The notes below the pieces were generated by a model. The model ran no database searches. It had not been told where the DNA came from and saw only the letters and a program-made list of their open reading frames with translations. Positions 27,558 through 36,507 of a stretch of DNA of 64,000 bases are shown here, in pieces. The stretch is from an uncultured Prevotella sp. (GTDB taxonomy: Bacteria; Bacteroidota; Bacteroidia; Bacteroidales; Bacteroidaceae). The stretch is from the NCBI GenBank assembly GCA_946999045.1, contig CAMQBR010000007.1, positions 1-64,000 of the forward strand, written 5' to 3'. The number at the start of each line of letters is the position of its first letter. The first letter of the stretch is position 1. A program made the translations under genes and the position numbers.

Positions 27558-29360
27558 TTAGTCTTTATTCTGACGTTTACGCTCCAAATGGTCAAGTGTT
27601 ACCTTGCGCATACGCATACTCTTCGGAGTAACTTCCAGTAGTTCATCAGCTTTGATATACTCTAAACACTCTTCCAAGCTCATTACTACCTTAGGAATAA
27701 CACGAGCTTTATCGTCTGAACCGCTGGCACGAACGTTGGTAAGTTGTTTTGCCTTGGTAACATTAATAACCAAATCGTTATCGTGAACATGTTCACCAAC
27801 TACTTGCCCCGCATAAACTTCTTCACCTGGGTCAATGAAGAACTTACCACGGTCTTGTAATTTATCAATAGAATAAGCGTAAGCTGTACCAGTCTCCATA
27901 GCAATCATACTACCATTGGTACGACGTACGATTTCTCCTTTGTATGGTTGATACTCTTTAAAGCGATGAGCCATGATAGCTTCGCCCTGTGATGCTGTTA
28001 ACACATTGGTACGCAATCCCATAATACCACGGGCAGGAATTTCAAATTCTATATTAGTACGTCCACCTTGAGTCTCCATTGATGTTAAATCACCCTTGCG
28101 GCGTGTTACCATATCTATCATCTTGCTTGAAAACTCTTCGGGTACATTGATGGTCAGCTCTTCTACAGGCTCGTATTTTTCTCCATTTACCTCTTTATAT
28201 ATAACTTGTGGCTGCCCCACCTGTAATTCGTATCCTTCACGGCGCATGGTTTCTACCAACACACTAAGGTGCAACACACCACGACCGCTGACTATCCATT
28301 TATCGGTAGCACTCTCAAATGGACGCACACGTAGTGCCAAGTTTTTTTCTAACTCCTTGTTCAATCGGTCGTTAATATGGCGAGAAGTAACATACTTACC
28401 CTCTTTACCAAAAAAAGGCGAATCGTTGATTGTAAACAACATACTCATGGTAGGTTCATCAATAGCGATAGGTGGTAATGCCTCTGGATTTTCGAAATCG
28501 CAGATGGTATCACCTATTTCAAACTTCTCTAAACCAATAACAGCACAAATATCGCCACTATCAACATGATTGGTCTTAACATGTCCCATACCTTCAAATG
28601 TATGCAGCTCTTTTATCTTAGTTTTCTCTTGAGTTCCGTTGCGGTGGCAAATGGTAACATTCATACCACTCTTCAACACCCCACGATGTACTCTACCTAC
28701 GGCAATACGCCCCGTATAGTTAGAGTAATCCAAACTGGTAATGAGCATTTGTGGCGTACCGTCCAACTGTTTTGGAGCAGGAATTACTTCTACTATCTTA
28801 TCCAGCAAATACTCAATGTTATCAGATGGCTGTTTCCAGTCTTCAGCCATCCATCCATTTTTAGCAGAACCGTATACAACAGGGAAATCTAACTGGTCTT
28901 CGGTAGCATTCAATGAACACATTAAATCGAACACCATTTCGTACACTTCTTCAGGGCGACAGTTGGGTTTGTCTACTTTATTGACAACAACGATAGGTTT
29001 CAATCCTATTTGCAAAGCCTTTTGCAATACAAATCGGGTTTGTGGCATAGGACCTTCAAAGGCATCAACCAGCAGAATACATCCGTCTGCCATGTTGAGC
29101 ACACGCTCTACTTCACCACCAAAATCGGAGTGTCCTGGAGTATCTATAATATTGATTTTTACACCTTTCCAATTGATTGATACATTTTTAGAAAGGATAG
29201 TAATACCCCGCTCGCGTTCTAAATCATTTGCATCCAAAACCTCACCACTGTTATCCTGTCCATCGCGGAACAACTTTCCTGCTAACATCATCTTGTCAAC
29301 CAAGGTTGTTTTACCGTGGTCTACGTGCGCAATAATAGCAATATTTCTAATGTCTTGCAT
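27558..29360 (-). CDS. typA: Translational GTPase TypA/BipA
   Basis: This 600-residue protein is a full-length ribosome-binding GTPase of the EF-G group. G1 is AHVDHGKTTLVDKM near residues 10-23, G2 region RERGITILSK, G3 DTPGHSDFGGEV, G4 VVNKVDKP. The C-terminal TypA-specific region contains RVHDN-type GEHVHDND and NVRASGSDDKARV. It acts in ribosome assembly and stress adaptation. The TACCTTTG box at 29397-29390 (minus strand) is a plausible promoter, 30 bp before the ATG. Confidence 0.97.
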   Translation of the reverse strand: MQDIRNIAIIAHVDHGKTTLVDKMMLAGKLFRDGQDNSGEVLDANDLERERGITILSKNVSINWKGVKINIIDTPGHSDFGGEVERVLNMADGCILLVDAFEGPMPQTRFVLQKALQIGLKPIVVVNKVDKPNCRPEEVYEMVFDLMCSLNATEDQLDFPVVYGSAKNGWMAEDWKQPSDNIEYLLDKIVEVIPAPKQLDGTPQMLITSLDYSNYTGRIAVGRVHRGVLKSGMNVTICHRNGTQEKTKIKELHTFEGMGHVKTNHVDSGDICAVIGLEKFEIGDTICDFENPEALPPIAIDEPTMSMLFTINDSPFFGKEGKYVTSRHINDRLNKELEKNLALRVRPFESATDKWIVSGRGVLHLSVLVETMRREGYELQVGQPQVIYKEVNGEKYEPVEELTINVPEEFSSKMIDMVTRRKGDLTSMETQGGRTNIEFEIPARGIMGLRTNVLTASQGEAIMAHRFKEYQPYKGEIVRRTNGSMIAMETGTAYAYSIDKLQDRGKFFIDPGEEVYAGQVVGEHVHDNDLVINVTKAKQLTNVRASGSDDKARVIPKVVMSLEECLEYIKADELLEVTPKSMRMRKVTLDHLERKRQNKD

Positions 29361-29389
29361 ATTTTTCTACCTTATTCTTAATCTTTTTG

Positions 29390-29397
29390 CAAAGGTA
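29390..29397 (-). promoter_or_regulatory. Probable -7 box of typA
   Basis: TACCTTTG on the minus strand matches TAnnTTTG, 30 bp before the typA start. No -33 box at the expected spacing is seen. Confidence 0.45.
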
Positions 29398-30611
29398 ATG
29401 ATTTTAATTCAAATATGCACGTTGGTTAATTTATTATTTTAGTTTGTGGCCACGGCTCTTTCATTTAAAAGTATTGGTTCTTTTTCTAAATACCGCTATT
29501 TTATAGCACACCCATGACACAGTGCTGACTGTTCTTTTTTCTAAAAAATACTATCAGTATGATATGGGATATTTAGCTATTGATACTCGTGTGGTATAGC
29601 ACATTCATTTTTTTTATCTAACCATGCGAAAACCAACAGAACAAGTACTAAAGAAAGTTGACCAAGTGAGCTATTTTTCGTAACTTTATAGTAAAAAAAA
29701 AAAGTCATTAAAAAAAACAGCCTCTCAACCAAACTAATGGGATTGTCGCTAACACAATTAACCACGCTATTAAGGTAAAAAAAATAAAATTAGAAAATAG
29801 TATTCTTGAAAAACTTTACAAGTTCTCCTCCTCAATACTCTATTTCCGTAAAGCAGAGAAAGGAAACATACATTACTAGTTGAGCGACATCATCATGTTA
29901 CTAATTTTAGGACGAGTATCAAAATTGTGTAAGCACACGGCTTTTCCATTGAATAAAGACTGTTTATGATACAAAACAATCTTTTATACTTTTATGTCAA
30001 CAACCATGACTCTTCAAAGAAAGGTTTCGCATTCACTTTTTTAGGTAAAATAATGAGATGTATTTGTCCTGTTATTTTACCCAAAAACATCTATCTAAAA
30101 TCTGCAAAATAGAAAAAAACAATAGGCAAACAACCAACAAAAATGCGCTGTTTTTGGTAAAATAGACACGTCTCTCAACACTGGAATATTGTCTTAACGT
30201 CCTTAGAAGCACCATTTAAGGGTGTTATTTATATGCCATAACAGCATTAAAGTATGCAAATTGTTAGATTATCTCAATGCTTTAGCCGCAAAAAATGGTA
30301 AAAAACAAAAAGGGGAATAGGCTGATAAAGCATAACATCATCAATATCATAGAATTATGAACATATGTCATTTTTCACGTATTAGCACCCAGCTTTGCCG
30401 TTGGTTGCCTACACGAGAGTTATGAGAGGCTCTTTGTAAAGAAAAATTGGTTATGCAGAAAAACCATGGAGTTTGCACTTTTCTAAAATCAGTTTTTTTC
30501 ATAATACCGACAATGATGAGCTAACTGTAGGGATAATTGGCCGAAATGTTAAAAACAAAATAAGATTGAGAAATAATAAAAATAAAAATACTTATTATAA
30601 ATTAAAAGCAT
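29398..30611. other. 1.2-kb region without a recognisable gene
   Basis: No ORF with credible codon use was found. The longest minus-strand frame (29577-29765, 62 residues) has no recognisable family. An inverted repeat GGTAAAATAA/TTATTTTACC (30044-30053 and 30072-30081) can form a hairpin, and GGTAAAATA recurs at 30156. The region may be the decayed remains of a gene or mobile element, or hold an unrecognised RNA. Confidence 0.4.
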
Positions 30612-30619
30612 TATCTTTG
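30612..30619 (+). promoter_or_regulatory. rpsO promoter -7 box
   Basis: TATCTTTG followed by CACCGC is a strong match to the Bacteroidota -7 element. The leader to the rpsO ATG at 30666 would be about 40 nt, long enough for S15 autoregulation. Confidence 0.65.
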
Positions 30620-30665
30620 CACCGCATTTATGCAATTTATAATAAATTTTTAACAAAAAAGCTCT

Positions 30666-30935
30666 ATGTATTTAGACAAAGCAAAAAAAGAAGAGATCTT
30701 TGGTAAGTACGGAAAGTCTAACTCTGATACTGGTTCAGCAGAAAGCCAGATAGCATTGTTCTCATACCGTATTGCCCATTTGACGGAGCACCTTAAGAAG
30801 AACCGTAAAGATCATAGTACTGCACGTTCGTTAACAATGTTGGTAGGTAAGCGTCGCTCTTTGCTTGATTACTTATACGACAAGGATATTGAGCGTTATC
30901 GTTCAATCATCAAAGCACTTGGCTTGCGCCGTTAA
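30666..30935 (+). CDS. rpsO: 30S ribosomal protein S15
   Basis: This 89-residue protein matches S15 over its whole length: TGSAESQIALFSYRIAHLTEHL, KDHSTARSLTMLVGKRRSLLDYL and a C-terminal YRSIIKALGLRR. It binds 16S rRNA in the central domain. It is monocistronic, with a clear upstream promoter and a strong downstream terminator. Confidence 0.98.
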   Translation: MYLDKAKKEEIFGKYGKSNSDTGSAESQIALFSYRIAHLTEHLKKNRKDHSTARSLTMLVGKRRSLLDYLYDKDIERYRSIIKALGLRR

Positions 30936-30969
30936 TTGACATCGTGCTAATTTTAGCTTAAGGAAATGA

Positions 30970-31010
30970 ACTCCTCTCAAACTTTTCGTGTTTGAGAGGA
31001 GTTTTTTTTA
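30970..31010 (+). terminator. rpsO terminator
   Basis: A 12-bp stem (CTCCTCTCAAAC at 30971-30982 and GTTTGAGAGGAG at 30990-31001) is followed by eight T residues. It lies 35 bp after the rpsO stop. Confidence 0.93.
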
Positions 31011-31089
31011 TTACATTGTGAACTTTAAGCGTTGAACATTAAACTTTATGATTTGATTTTTCTGAAGCTATAAAAGCGTTAAGAAGTTA

Positions 31090-31203
31090 AGGATGGTTCT
31101 ATAAAATACACCACCGTATATTGTATTGCAAGTAATTTTTATAGAACCATCCTCAAAAAGAAGCACTAATCTAACGAAGCTAATTTATAGAACCAGCCCC
31201 TAA
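31090..31203 (-). repeat. Shortened copy of the dispersed hairpin element
   Basis: About 114 bp. The left part keeps GGTTCTATAAAA and ACCACCGTA of one element end; the right part keeps CGAAGCTAATTTATAGAACC of the other. A second internal TTATAGAACCATCC pairs with the left end (GGATGGTTCTATAA). The central hairpin is deleted. It fills the gap between the rpsO terminator and folK. Confidence 0.75.
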
Positions 31204-31213
31204 GATATAAATT

Positions 31214-31633
31214 CTAATCCTCTTGTATCTCTCTCAATGGTTTCATCACAAAATCACGTTGATACATATAGGGGTGAGGTATGGTTAATTCGGGGGTATC
31301 CATTTTAAGGTCATCGTATAATAAGATATCTATATCTATAAGCCGGTCATGGTATAACCCTTTGTGCGACTTTTCTGTTCTTCCCAACTCTTTCTCTATA
31401 ACCTGCGTTTCGTGTAACACCTGCAAAGGCGTTAATGAGGTTCTACACTTTACACAAGCATTGATAAAATTATTAGTTGACGAAAAACCCCATGGTTTGG
31501 TTTCGTAGAGAGATGATTGTCGTTCTACCTTACCTATCAACTCGCCTATCCGTTGAATGGCATTGGTTATGTTTTCCTTTTTATTGCCAATATTTGCACC
31601 TAATGACAAATATAAAGTATGATTATCAAACAT
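31214..31633 (-). CDS. folK: HPPK, 2-amino-4-hydroxy-6-hydroxymethyldihydropteridine diphosphokinase
   Basis: This 139-residue folate enzyme pyrophosphorylates hydroxymethyl-dihydropterin. Motifs are LYLSLGANIGNKKENI, ETKPWGF, NNFINACV and the ATP/pterin signature DRLIDIDILLYDD followed by IPHPYMYQRDFVMKPL. It is slightly shorter than E. coli FolK but complete. It lies downstream of queA on the same strand, 504 bp away, so it may have its own promoter. Confidence 0.95.
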   Translation of the reverse strand: MFDNHTLYLSLGANIGNKKENITNAIQRIGELIGKVERQSSLYETKPWGFSSTNNFINACVKCRTSLTPLQVLHETQVIEKELGRTEKSHKGLYHDRLIDIDILLYDDLKMDTPELTIPHPYMYQRDFVMKPLREIQED

Positions 31634-32137
31634 GAAATGTGAAATGATATATGCGAAATGTGAAGAAGATGAATTATGTATTAGTAATTATGATTTTTTT
31701 ATATATGTTGTCCTTTACAGTAACTATTCAGCAATCATAGACATTGAATATCAGAAACTTGCAGAGTTATTATTATAGTAAATTGCTCAAAAATGATATT
31801 TTTTGCCAAAATTTTTATATATTTATTCTTGTAACTCGCTGTTTCTCAGCAATACTCTATAATCTTTATTGCTGAATAGTTACCCTGTACATGGTTCGAA
31901 GCTCAGAAGCAAGAAGATAGAGGTAAACCCCTATCTTATATTATATCGCACTTTTAGGACTCATTGCTCACACCCATTATTGAGATTACCCCCCCACACA
32001 CGAGAATTCTTCATTTTGTATATAGGGGGACGTACGGGCTATATGTCTTTACAAACAAAAATAAAAATCTATTTGTATGCAGCAAAAGGTTTAATCACTA
32101 CCCCTTAGGGGAGTTTTTTGTGTGGGGGATGAGACTT
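31634..32137. other. 504-bp gap between folK and queA
   Basis: It contains the 170-bp inverted-repeat unit listed at 31717-31888 and G/C-tract sequences (CCCCTTAGGGG near 32102). No ORF is credible and no clear promoter for folK was found. Confidence 0.4.
31717..31888. repeat. Inverted-repeat-bounded unit, different from the main family
   Basis: The left end carries ACAGTAACTATTCAGCAAT (31718-31736) and the right end ATTGCTGAATAGTTACCCTGT complement (31868-31888). The arms match over about 16 bases with a two-base insertion, around 130 bp apart. No coding potential is inside. It resembles a small non-autonomous element. Confidence 0.5.
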
Positions 32138-33304
32138 TTAGTCGTCCAATATCAACAGGGAATCTCCGTAAGCTCCAAACATATATCCTTGCTTAACAGC
32201 CAAGTTGTATGCCTCCATCACAAGGTCGTAACCACCAAAGGCAGCTGTCTCCATGAGTAGGGGCGACATACTATCATAAAAGTTGGTAAGCATACTATCC
32301 GACAAGCCGAAATCGTATGGAGGAAAAATAAACTTACTAGTCCAACCCTCATATTCCTTTAACAATCCATCAGTGCCCACCGCTGTCTCTGTAGCCTTTA
32401 CAACACTGGTGCCAACTGCACAAATATGATGCCCTGCTAACTTAGTTTTGTTCACAATATGGCAAGCTTCAGCCCCTACAGACATGGCTTCTGAGTCTGT
32501 TTTATGCTTGGTTAAATCTTCTACCTCTATGTTATAATAAGCACTTAAGCCACAATGTAAAGTAATAAAAGCCGACTGTATGCCCTTGATTTCCATACGC
32601 TTTAGCAGTTCTCGGCTAAAATGCAACCCTGTAGAAGGTGCACTTACAGCTCCTTCGTTCTTTGCGAATATCGTTTGATAATCCTCAAAATCTTGCTCAT
32701 CCGCATGAGGAACCTCACGCCTATTAATGATGTAACGTGGCAACGGAGCCTCACCCAGTGCAAACAATTCTCGTTTAAATTCATCGTGAGGGCAATCGTA
32801 CAAGAAACGCAAGGTGCGCCCACGACTGGTAGTATTGTCTATTACTTCTGCTACCATGGTTCCACTCTCATCAAAGAAGAGTTTGTTACCGATACGAATC
32901 TTACGGGCTGGCTCTACGAGAACATCCCACAAGCGCATCTCCTCATTGAGTTCGCGCAACAAAAAAACTTCTATCTTGGCATCAGTCTTTTCTTTTGTTC
33001 CATACAATCGAGCAGGGAACACCTTAGTATCGTTAAAGATAAACGTATCACCCTCATCAAAATATTTGATAACATCCTTAAATTGCAGGTACTCTCCTTC
33101 TATATTGTTTCCTTTCTTATCCTTTTGAAACATATCAATGGTTTGCGATTTACGGTGCAACACCATTAATCGAGATTCGTCACGACGTGTCATTCGTACT
33201 ACTTCTTTTTCGCCATTATCATTGAGAATATCGTGGTAGACACTATATGGATAAAGAGCTATCAGCTCTTCTGGTAAATTAAATTTAAATTGTGATAGTT
33301 TCAT
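32138..33304 (-). CDS. queA: S-adenosylmethionine:tRNA ribosyltransferase-isomerase (queuosine)
   Basis: This 388-residue enzyme makes epoxyqueuosine in tRNA from preQ1-tRNA and SAM. It carries DTFIFNDTKVFPARLYG, VEPARKIRIG, LPRYI, the YQTIFAKNEGAVSAPSTGLHFS core and FITLHCGLSAYYNIEVEDL. It is longer than the E. coli protein owing to N-terminal additions, as is usual in Bacteroidota. It follows truB by 3 bp, so the two are translationally linked. Confidence 0.96.
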   Translation of the reverse strand: MKLSQFKFNLPEELIALYPYSVYHDILNDNGEKEVVRMTRRDESRLMVLHRKSQTIDMFQKDKKGNNIEGEYLQFKDVIKYFDEGDTFIFNDTKVFPARLYGTKEKTDAKIEVFLLRELNEEMRLWDVLVEPARKIRIGNKLFFDESGTMVAEVIDNTTSRGRTLRFLYDCPHDEFKRELFALGEAPLPRYIINRREVPHADEQDFEDYQTIFAKNEGAVSAPSTGLHFSRELLKRMEIKGIQSAFITLHCGLSAYYNIEVEDLTKHKTDSEAMSVGAEACHIVNKTKLAGHHICAVGTSVVKATETAVGTDGLLKEYEGWTSKFIFPPYDFGLSDSMLTNFYDSMSPLLMETAAFGGYDLVMEAYNLAVKQGYMFGAYGDSLLILDD

Positions 33305-33307
33305 AGG

Positions 33308-34015
33308 TTACTGTTGTATGTCTATTTGTTGTTGATCCAACCATTCCTTAAAATGGTCGAAGTTAATACTATTTTCTATTGTCAATGCCCCTACACGGGT
33401 TCGGCGCAGGTTGGTAAGGTAAGCTCCACTGCCAAGAGCCCTGCCCAAGTCGCGTGCCAATGCCCTGATATATGTTCCCTTACCACATACAATGCGCAGT
33501 TGCAGGAGCATGGTATCAGGGTAGAAAGCAGTAATTTCAATTTCATCTATGTGGACGGCTTTGGGCTGAAGTATCACTTGTTCGCCTGCACGTCGCAAGT
33601 TATACGATCGTTCGCCTGCTACCTTGCAAGCACTATACGTAGGGGGTGTTTGTTGTATGTCGCCCACAAACTGTTTTAATGCTTGTTGTATGGCATCTAA
33701 TGTGATATGCGCAGTGGGAAAGGTTTCGCTCACTGCATGCTCTTTATCGTAGCTGGCAGTGGTAGCACCCAACTGCATGGTGCAGATATATTCTTTGGTA
33801 TGCGCTTGCAATAGTTCTATTTGTTTGGTTGCCTTGCCTGTACACAGCACCAACACACCCGTAGCAAGTGGGTCTAAGGTTCCAGCATGTCCTATCTTTA
33901 CACGTTTTATACCTAACTTTCGTGATATAAGATAGCGCACATGTGCCAAAGCCCCAAAGCTGGTCATACCATATGGCTTGTCTATTGCAAAAATCTCTCC
34001 TGTATAAAAGTTCAT
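33308..34015 (-). CDS. truB: tRNA pseudouridine(55) synthase
   Basis: This 235-residue enzyme makes Psi55 in the T arm of tRNA. I use the ATG at 34015 because a longer frame to 34063 would overlap uppP. The start leads directly into GEIFAIDKPYGMTSF, and the catalytic Asp48 is in GHAGTLDPLATGVL. TPPTYSACKVAGERSYNL and GTYIRALARDLG are later family motifs. Confidence 0.95.
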   Translation of the reverse strand: MNFYTGEIFAIDKPYGMTSFGALAHVRYLISRKLGIKRVKIGHAGTLDPLATGVLVLCTGKATKQIELLQAHTKEYICTMQLGATTASYDKEHAVSETFPTAHITLDAIQQALKQFVGDIQQTPPTYSACKVAGERSYNLRRAGEQVILQPKAVHIDEIEITAFYPDTMLLQLRIVCGKGTYIRALARDLGRALGSGAYLTNLRRTRVGALTIENSINFDHFKEWLDQQQIDIQQ

Positions 34016-34055
34016 TCTGTTAATTGATAAATACGCATATTTGGAACAAATAAAC

Positions 34056-34907
34056 TTAATCAACCATTGCCAAGCTATGTCCCATCAGCAACCAAATAAG
34101 GATGAGTCCTCCTACGATGATTCGATAAATACCAAAAACCTTGAAGCCATATTTTGTTAAAAACGATACGAACCACTTCATGGCTAACAAGGCAATGATA
34201 AATGCTACCACACTACCTAGAAGCAATGTAGGAATTTGAGATGACAGTTCTGTAATACCACCATTCTTAATTAATTTAAATACATCCAAACAAGTTGCCG
34301 CAAACATGGTTGGTACTGCTAAGAAGAAAGAGAACTCAGCAGCACGTTTGCGAGTAAGTCCTTGTGCCATACCGCCTACTATAGTTGCCATAGAACGAGA
34401 TACTCCTGGTATCATTGCAATACATTGAAAGAGTCCAATCCTTAACGCACGCTTTTCTGTTATCGGTGCTGACTCTTTTCCGTGGTTAAATATCTTATCG
34501 CAAAAGAGCATAAAGATACCACCTACTACCAACATCACAGCAACACAAACTACACTACCTAAGAGTCGTTCAATTAACTTATTAGCCAACAGCCCAATAA
34601 CGGCTGCAGGAATAAAGGCTACCAATAGTTTCCAATAAAAGTCCCAACGATGCAAAAAAATCTTCATAGCCGATGTTCCTTTTGGCACAGGTGTACAATC
34701 TAAACGAAAAAAACGTTTCCAATAAAGCGCAACAACCGACAGAATAGCACCAAACTGAATGATAACAATAAACGCATTGATAAAAGTATCATCGGGTTTC
34801 ATACCCAACAAGTCGCGTGTAATAATCATGTGTCCAGTAGACGACACAGGTAGAAATTCTGTCAATCCTTCAATGATTGCCAGAATTATTGCTTGAATAA
34901 AATTCAT
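34056..34907 (-). CDS. uppP: Undecaprenyl-diphosphatase
   Basis: This 283-residue membrane enzyme recycles undecaprenyl pyrophosphate for wall synthesis. Motif 1 is IIEGLTEFLPVSSTGHMII (Glu13, Glu17, His26), motif 2 is PGVSRSMATIVGGMAQGL, and several hydrophobic spans follow. It sits between truB and DUF3098, the usual Bacteroidota gene order. Confidence 0.97.
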   Translation of the reverse strand: MNFIQAIILAIIEGLTEFLPVSSTGHMIITRDLLGMKPDDTFINAFIVIIQFGAILSVVALYWKRFFRLDCTPVPKGTSAMKIFLHRWDFYWKLLVAFIPAAVIGLLANKLIERLLGSVVCVAVMLVVGGIFMLFCDKIFNHGKESAPITEKRALRIGLFQCIAMIPGVSRSMATIVGGMAQGLTRKRAAEFSFFLAVPTMFAATCLDVFKLIKNGGITELSSQIPTLLLGSVVAFIIALLAMKWFVSFLTKYGFKVFGIYRIIVGGLILIWLLMGHSLAMVD

Positions 34908-34919
34908 TGATGTAATGTA

Positions 34920-35147
34920 TTATTTGTCTTTGGGCTTACGAATAATAGCATAAATTATTGATACAAAACCAATGAGACATACTACTGGTGCTACTTTTAT
35001 GCGACGAACACTAAAAATGTCTGGATTGTATGTAGTTTCGGTTGATCCACTTCCACTCATTAAGATAAAACCAATAATAACGACTATCATGCCTACAGCC
35101 AATAAGATAAAATTAATTTTATCAAAGGCTAAATTTCTCTTATCCAT
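34920..35147 (-). CDS. DUF3098 small membrane protein
   Basis: This 75-residue protein has two hydrophobic segments (about 12-31 and 53-68) separated by a short extracytoplasmic loop with SGSGSTETTYNPDIFSVRRI. This sequence pattern is DUF3098. It is always near ftsX and uppP in this phylum; the function is unknown. It is 12 bp upstream of uppP. Confidence 0.85.
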   Translation of the reverse strand: MDKRNLAFDKINFILLAVGMIVVIIGFILMSGSGSTETTYNPDIFSVRRIKVAPVVCLIGFVSIIYAIIRKPKDK

Positions 35148-35201
35148 TTTTTATTTGATTATTTGTTGCAAACAATTATCTATATAAAATAGGTGTAAAA
35201 T

Positions 35202-36083
35202 CTAAATTTTGTATAAATCACCTGCTTTCATTCGTAAGAACTTATTAACAGAGATATGCGCACATATTGCTGTTATGATTAATCCAAACAAGAATACGGC
35301 AATACCTGTAATACCCATATCTTGCCATGTAACCACCGTCAACACATTAGGCTCTGACATATACAGGACATAAATACACCCTGCTAACACGACATTGGCT
35401 ATAAGGCCTGCTAAGAAACCTGTTAATACGGCTCTGGTAACAAACGGACGACGGATAAATGACCACGATGCTCCCACCAGCTTCATGGTATGAATGGAGA
35501 AACGACGTGCATATATATCTAACCGAACCGTATTGTTGATGAGCGAGAACGATACAAACGTTAGCAACAATGCCAACACCAACATCACGCCACCTATCTT
35601 GGTAAGGTTGCGATTGACACTATCTATCAGTTCTTTTTGATAATTTATCTGACTAATTTTAGGGTACTTATTAAATTCGGCAACAATCCATTTCAGAGAA
35701 TCGCTATTGGCATAATCTGATTTTAACGTTACCTCAATAGAAGCAGGGCAAGGGTTTACCCCATCGGTAAACTCAGAAGGGTCGCTCCCCATAGCTTTGG
35801 TAGCTTCTTTAAGTGCTTGCTCTTTGCTGATATATTGTAAATGCTTAATATAAGGACGTACCTTGATAGCTGCACACATTTGTTGTGCTTCTGGATTAGT
35901 CATATCGTTTTCTAATATCAACTGCACTACCAGGTTTTCTTTCACATACGAAGAAAGATTTCTGCCAGTAAGCGTTGAGAATACTACCAATCCTAATAAA
36001 ATGAGTACCAAGGCTGTACTTATGCATAATGTAACCGCTTGCAATCCATAGTGGTTACGTGCTTTATATTTATTTCTTCCCAT
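35202..36083 (-). CDS. ftsX: Cell division protein FtsX (ABC-like permease)
   Basis: This 293-residue protein starts at the ATG at 36083, which gives MGRNKYKARNHYGLQ; a longer frame reaching 36221 would read into a repeat hairpin and is rejected. There is one N-terminal membrane span, an extracytoplasmic domain (about 60-160), then three C-terminal spans with the FtsX LVGASWSFIRRPF motif. With FtsE it would activate wall hydrolases at the septum. No ftsE is in this window. TTCCTTTG at 36123-36116 (minus strand) is a weak candidate promoter. Confidence 0.92.
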   Translation of the reverse strand: MGRNKYKARNHYGLQAVTLCISTALVLILLGLVVFSTLTGRNLSSYVKENLVVQLILENDMTNPEAQQMCAAIKVRPYIKHLQYISKEQALKEATKAMGSDPSEFTDGVNPCPASIEVTLKSDYANSDSLKWIVAEFNKYPKISQINYQKELIDSVNRNLTKIGGVMLVLALLLTFVSFSLINNTVRLDIYARRFSIHTMKLVGASWSFIRRPFVTRAVLTGFLAGLIANVVLAGCIYVLYMSEPNVLTVVTWQDMGITGIAVFLFGLIITAICAHISVNKFLRMKAGDLYKI

Positions 36084-36192
36084 TTTAATAAGGTTATAAT
36101 GCACCAATTTTCTTGCAAAGGAACAAAAAAAAACACGTCCATACAATTGTTTAACTACTATTAACGCAGGATAGCGAACTATTATATTAGCA

Positions 36193-36260
36193 TTAAGGGC
36201 ATTTCTATAAATTACCACCATAACGTTTTTTATGGTGGTAATTTATAGAAATGCCCTTAA
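36193..36260. repeat. Minimal 68-bp hairpin form of the dispersed element
   Basis: Two 31-bp arms (36193-36223 and 36230-36260) are perfectly complementary around a six-base loop. The arm carries TTCTATAAATTACCACCATAA, the same end seen in the long copies, but GGGCATTTC replaces GGGCGGTTC on both sides. It is a deletion or end-to-end form of the repeat. It sits in the divergent gap between ftsX and the B6 operon, which is otherwise empty apart from AT-rich sequence. Confidence 0.9.
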
Positions 36261-36507
36261 CCAAGTGTTGATACAAATACAGCCTTAACTCCTTAACCCT
36301 TTTAATAGCTTAAAAGCCTAATCAGAAAATTCAAGTCTCAATGTTCAATATTCAAAGTAAATGTAAGCTCTCTCTCTTGCAAAAAACAGATTATTCATTG
36401 TAAAATTGCGAACTAAATTTGTGAGATTCATTTTTTTTCGTTTCCTTTGTATATAACTTCAAGGGCAGGAGACTGAAAGCCAAAAGCCAAAAGAAGTAAC
36501 TTGAGCA

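Noticed and set aside
30473..30706. A 77-residue frame upstream of rpsO
   Set aside because: It overlaps the rpsO promoter and start in another frame and has no family features.
36084..36221. N-terminal extension of ftsX
   Set aside because: It reads into the repeat hairpin region and lacks FtsX similarity before residue 47.
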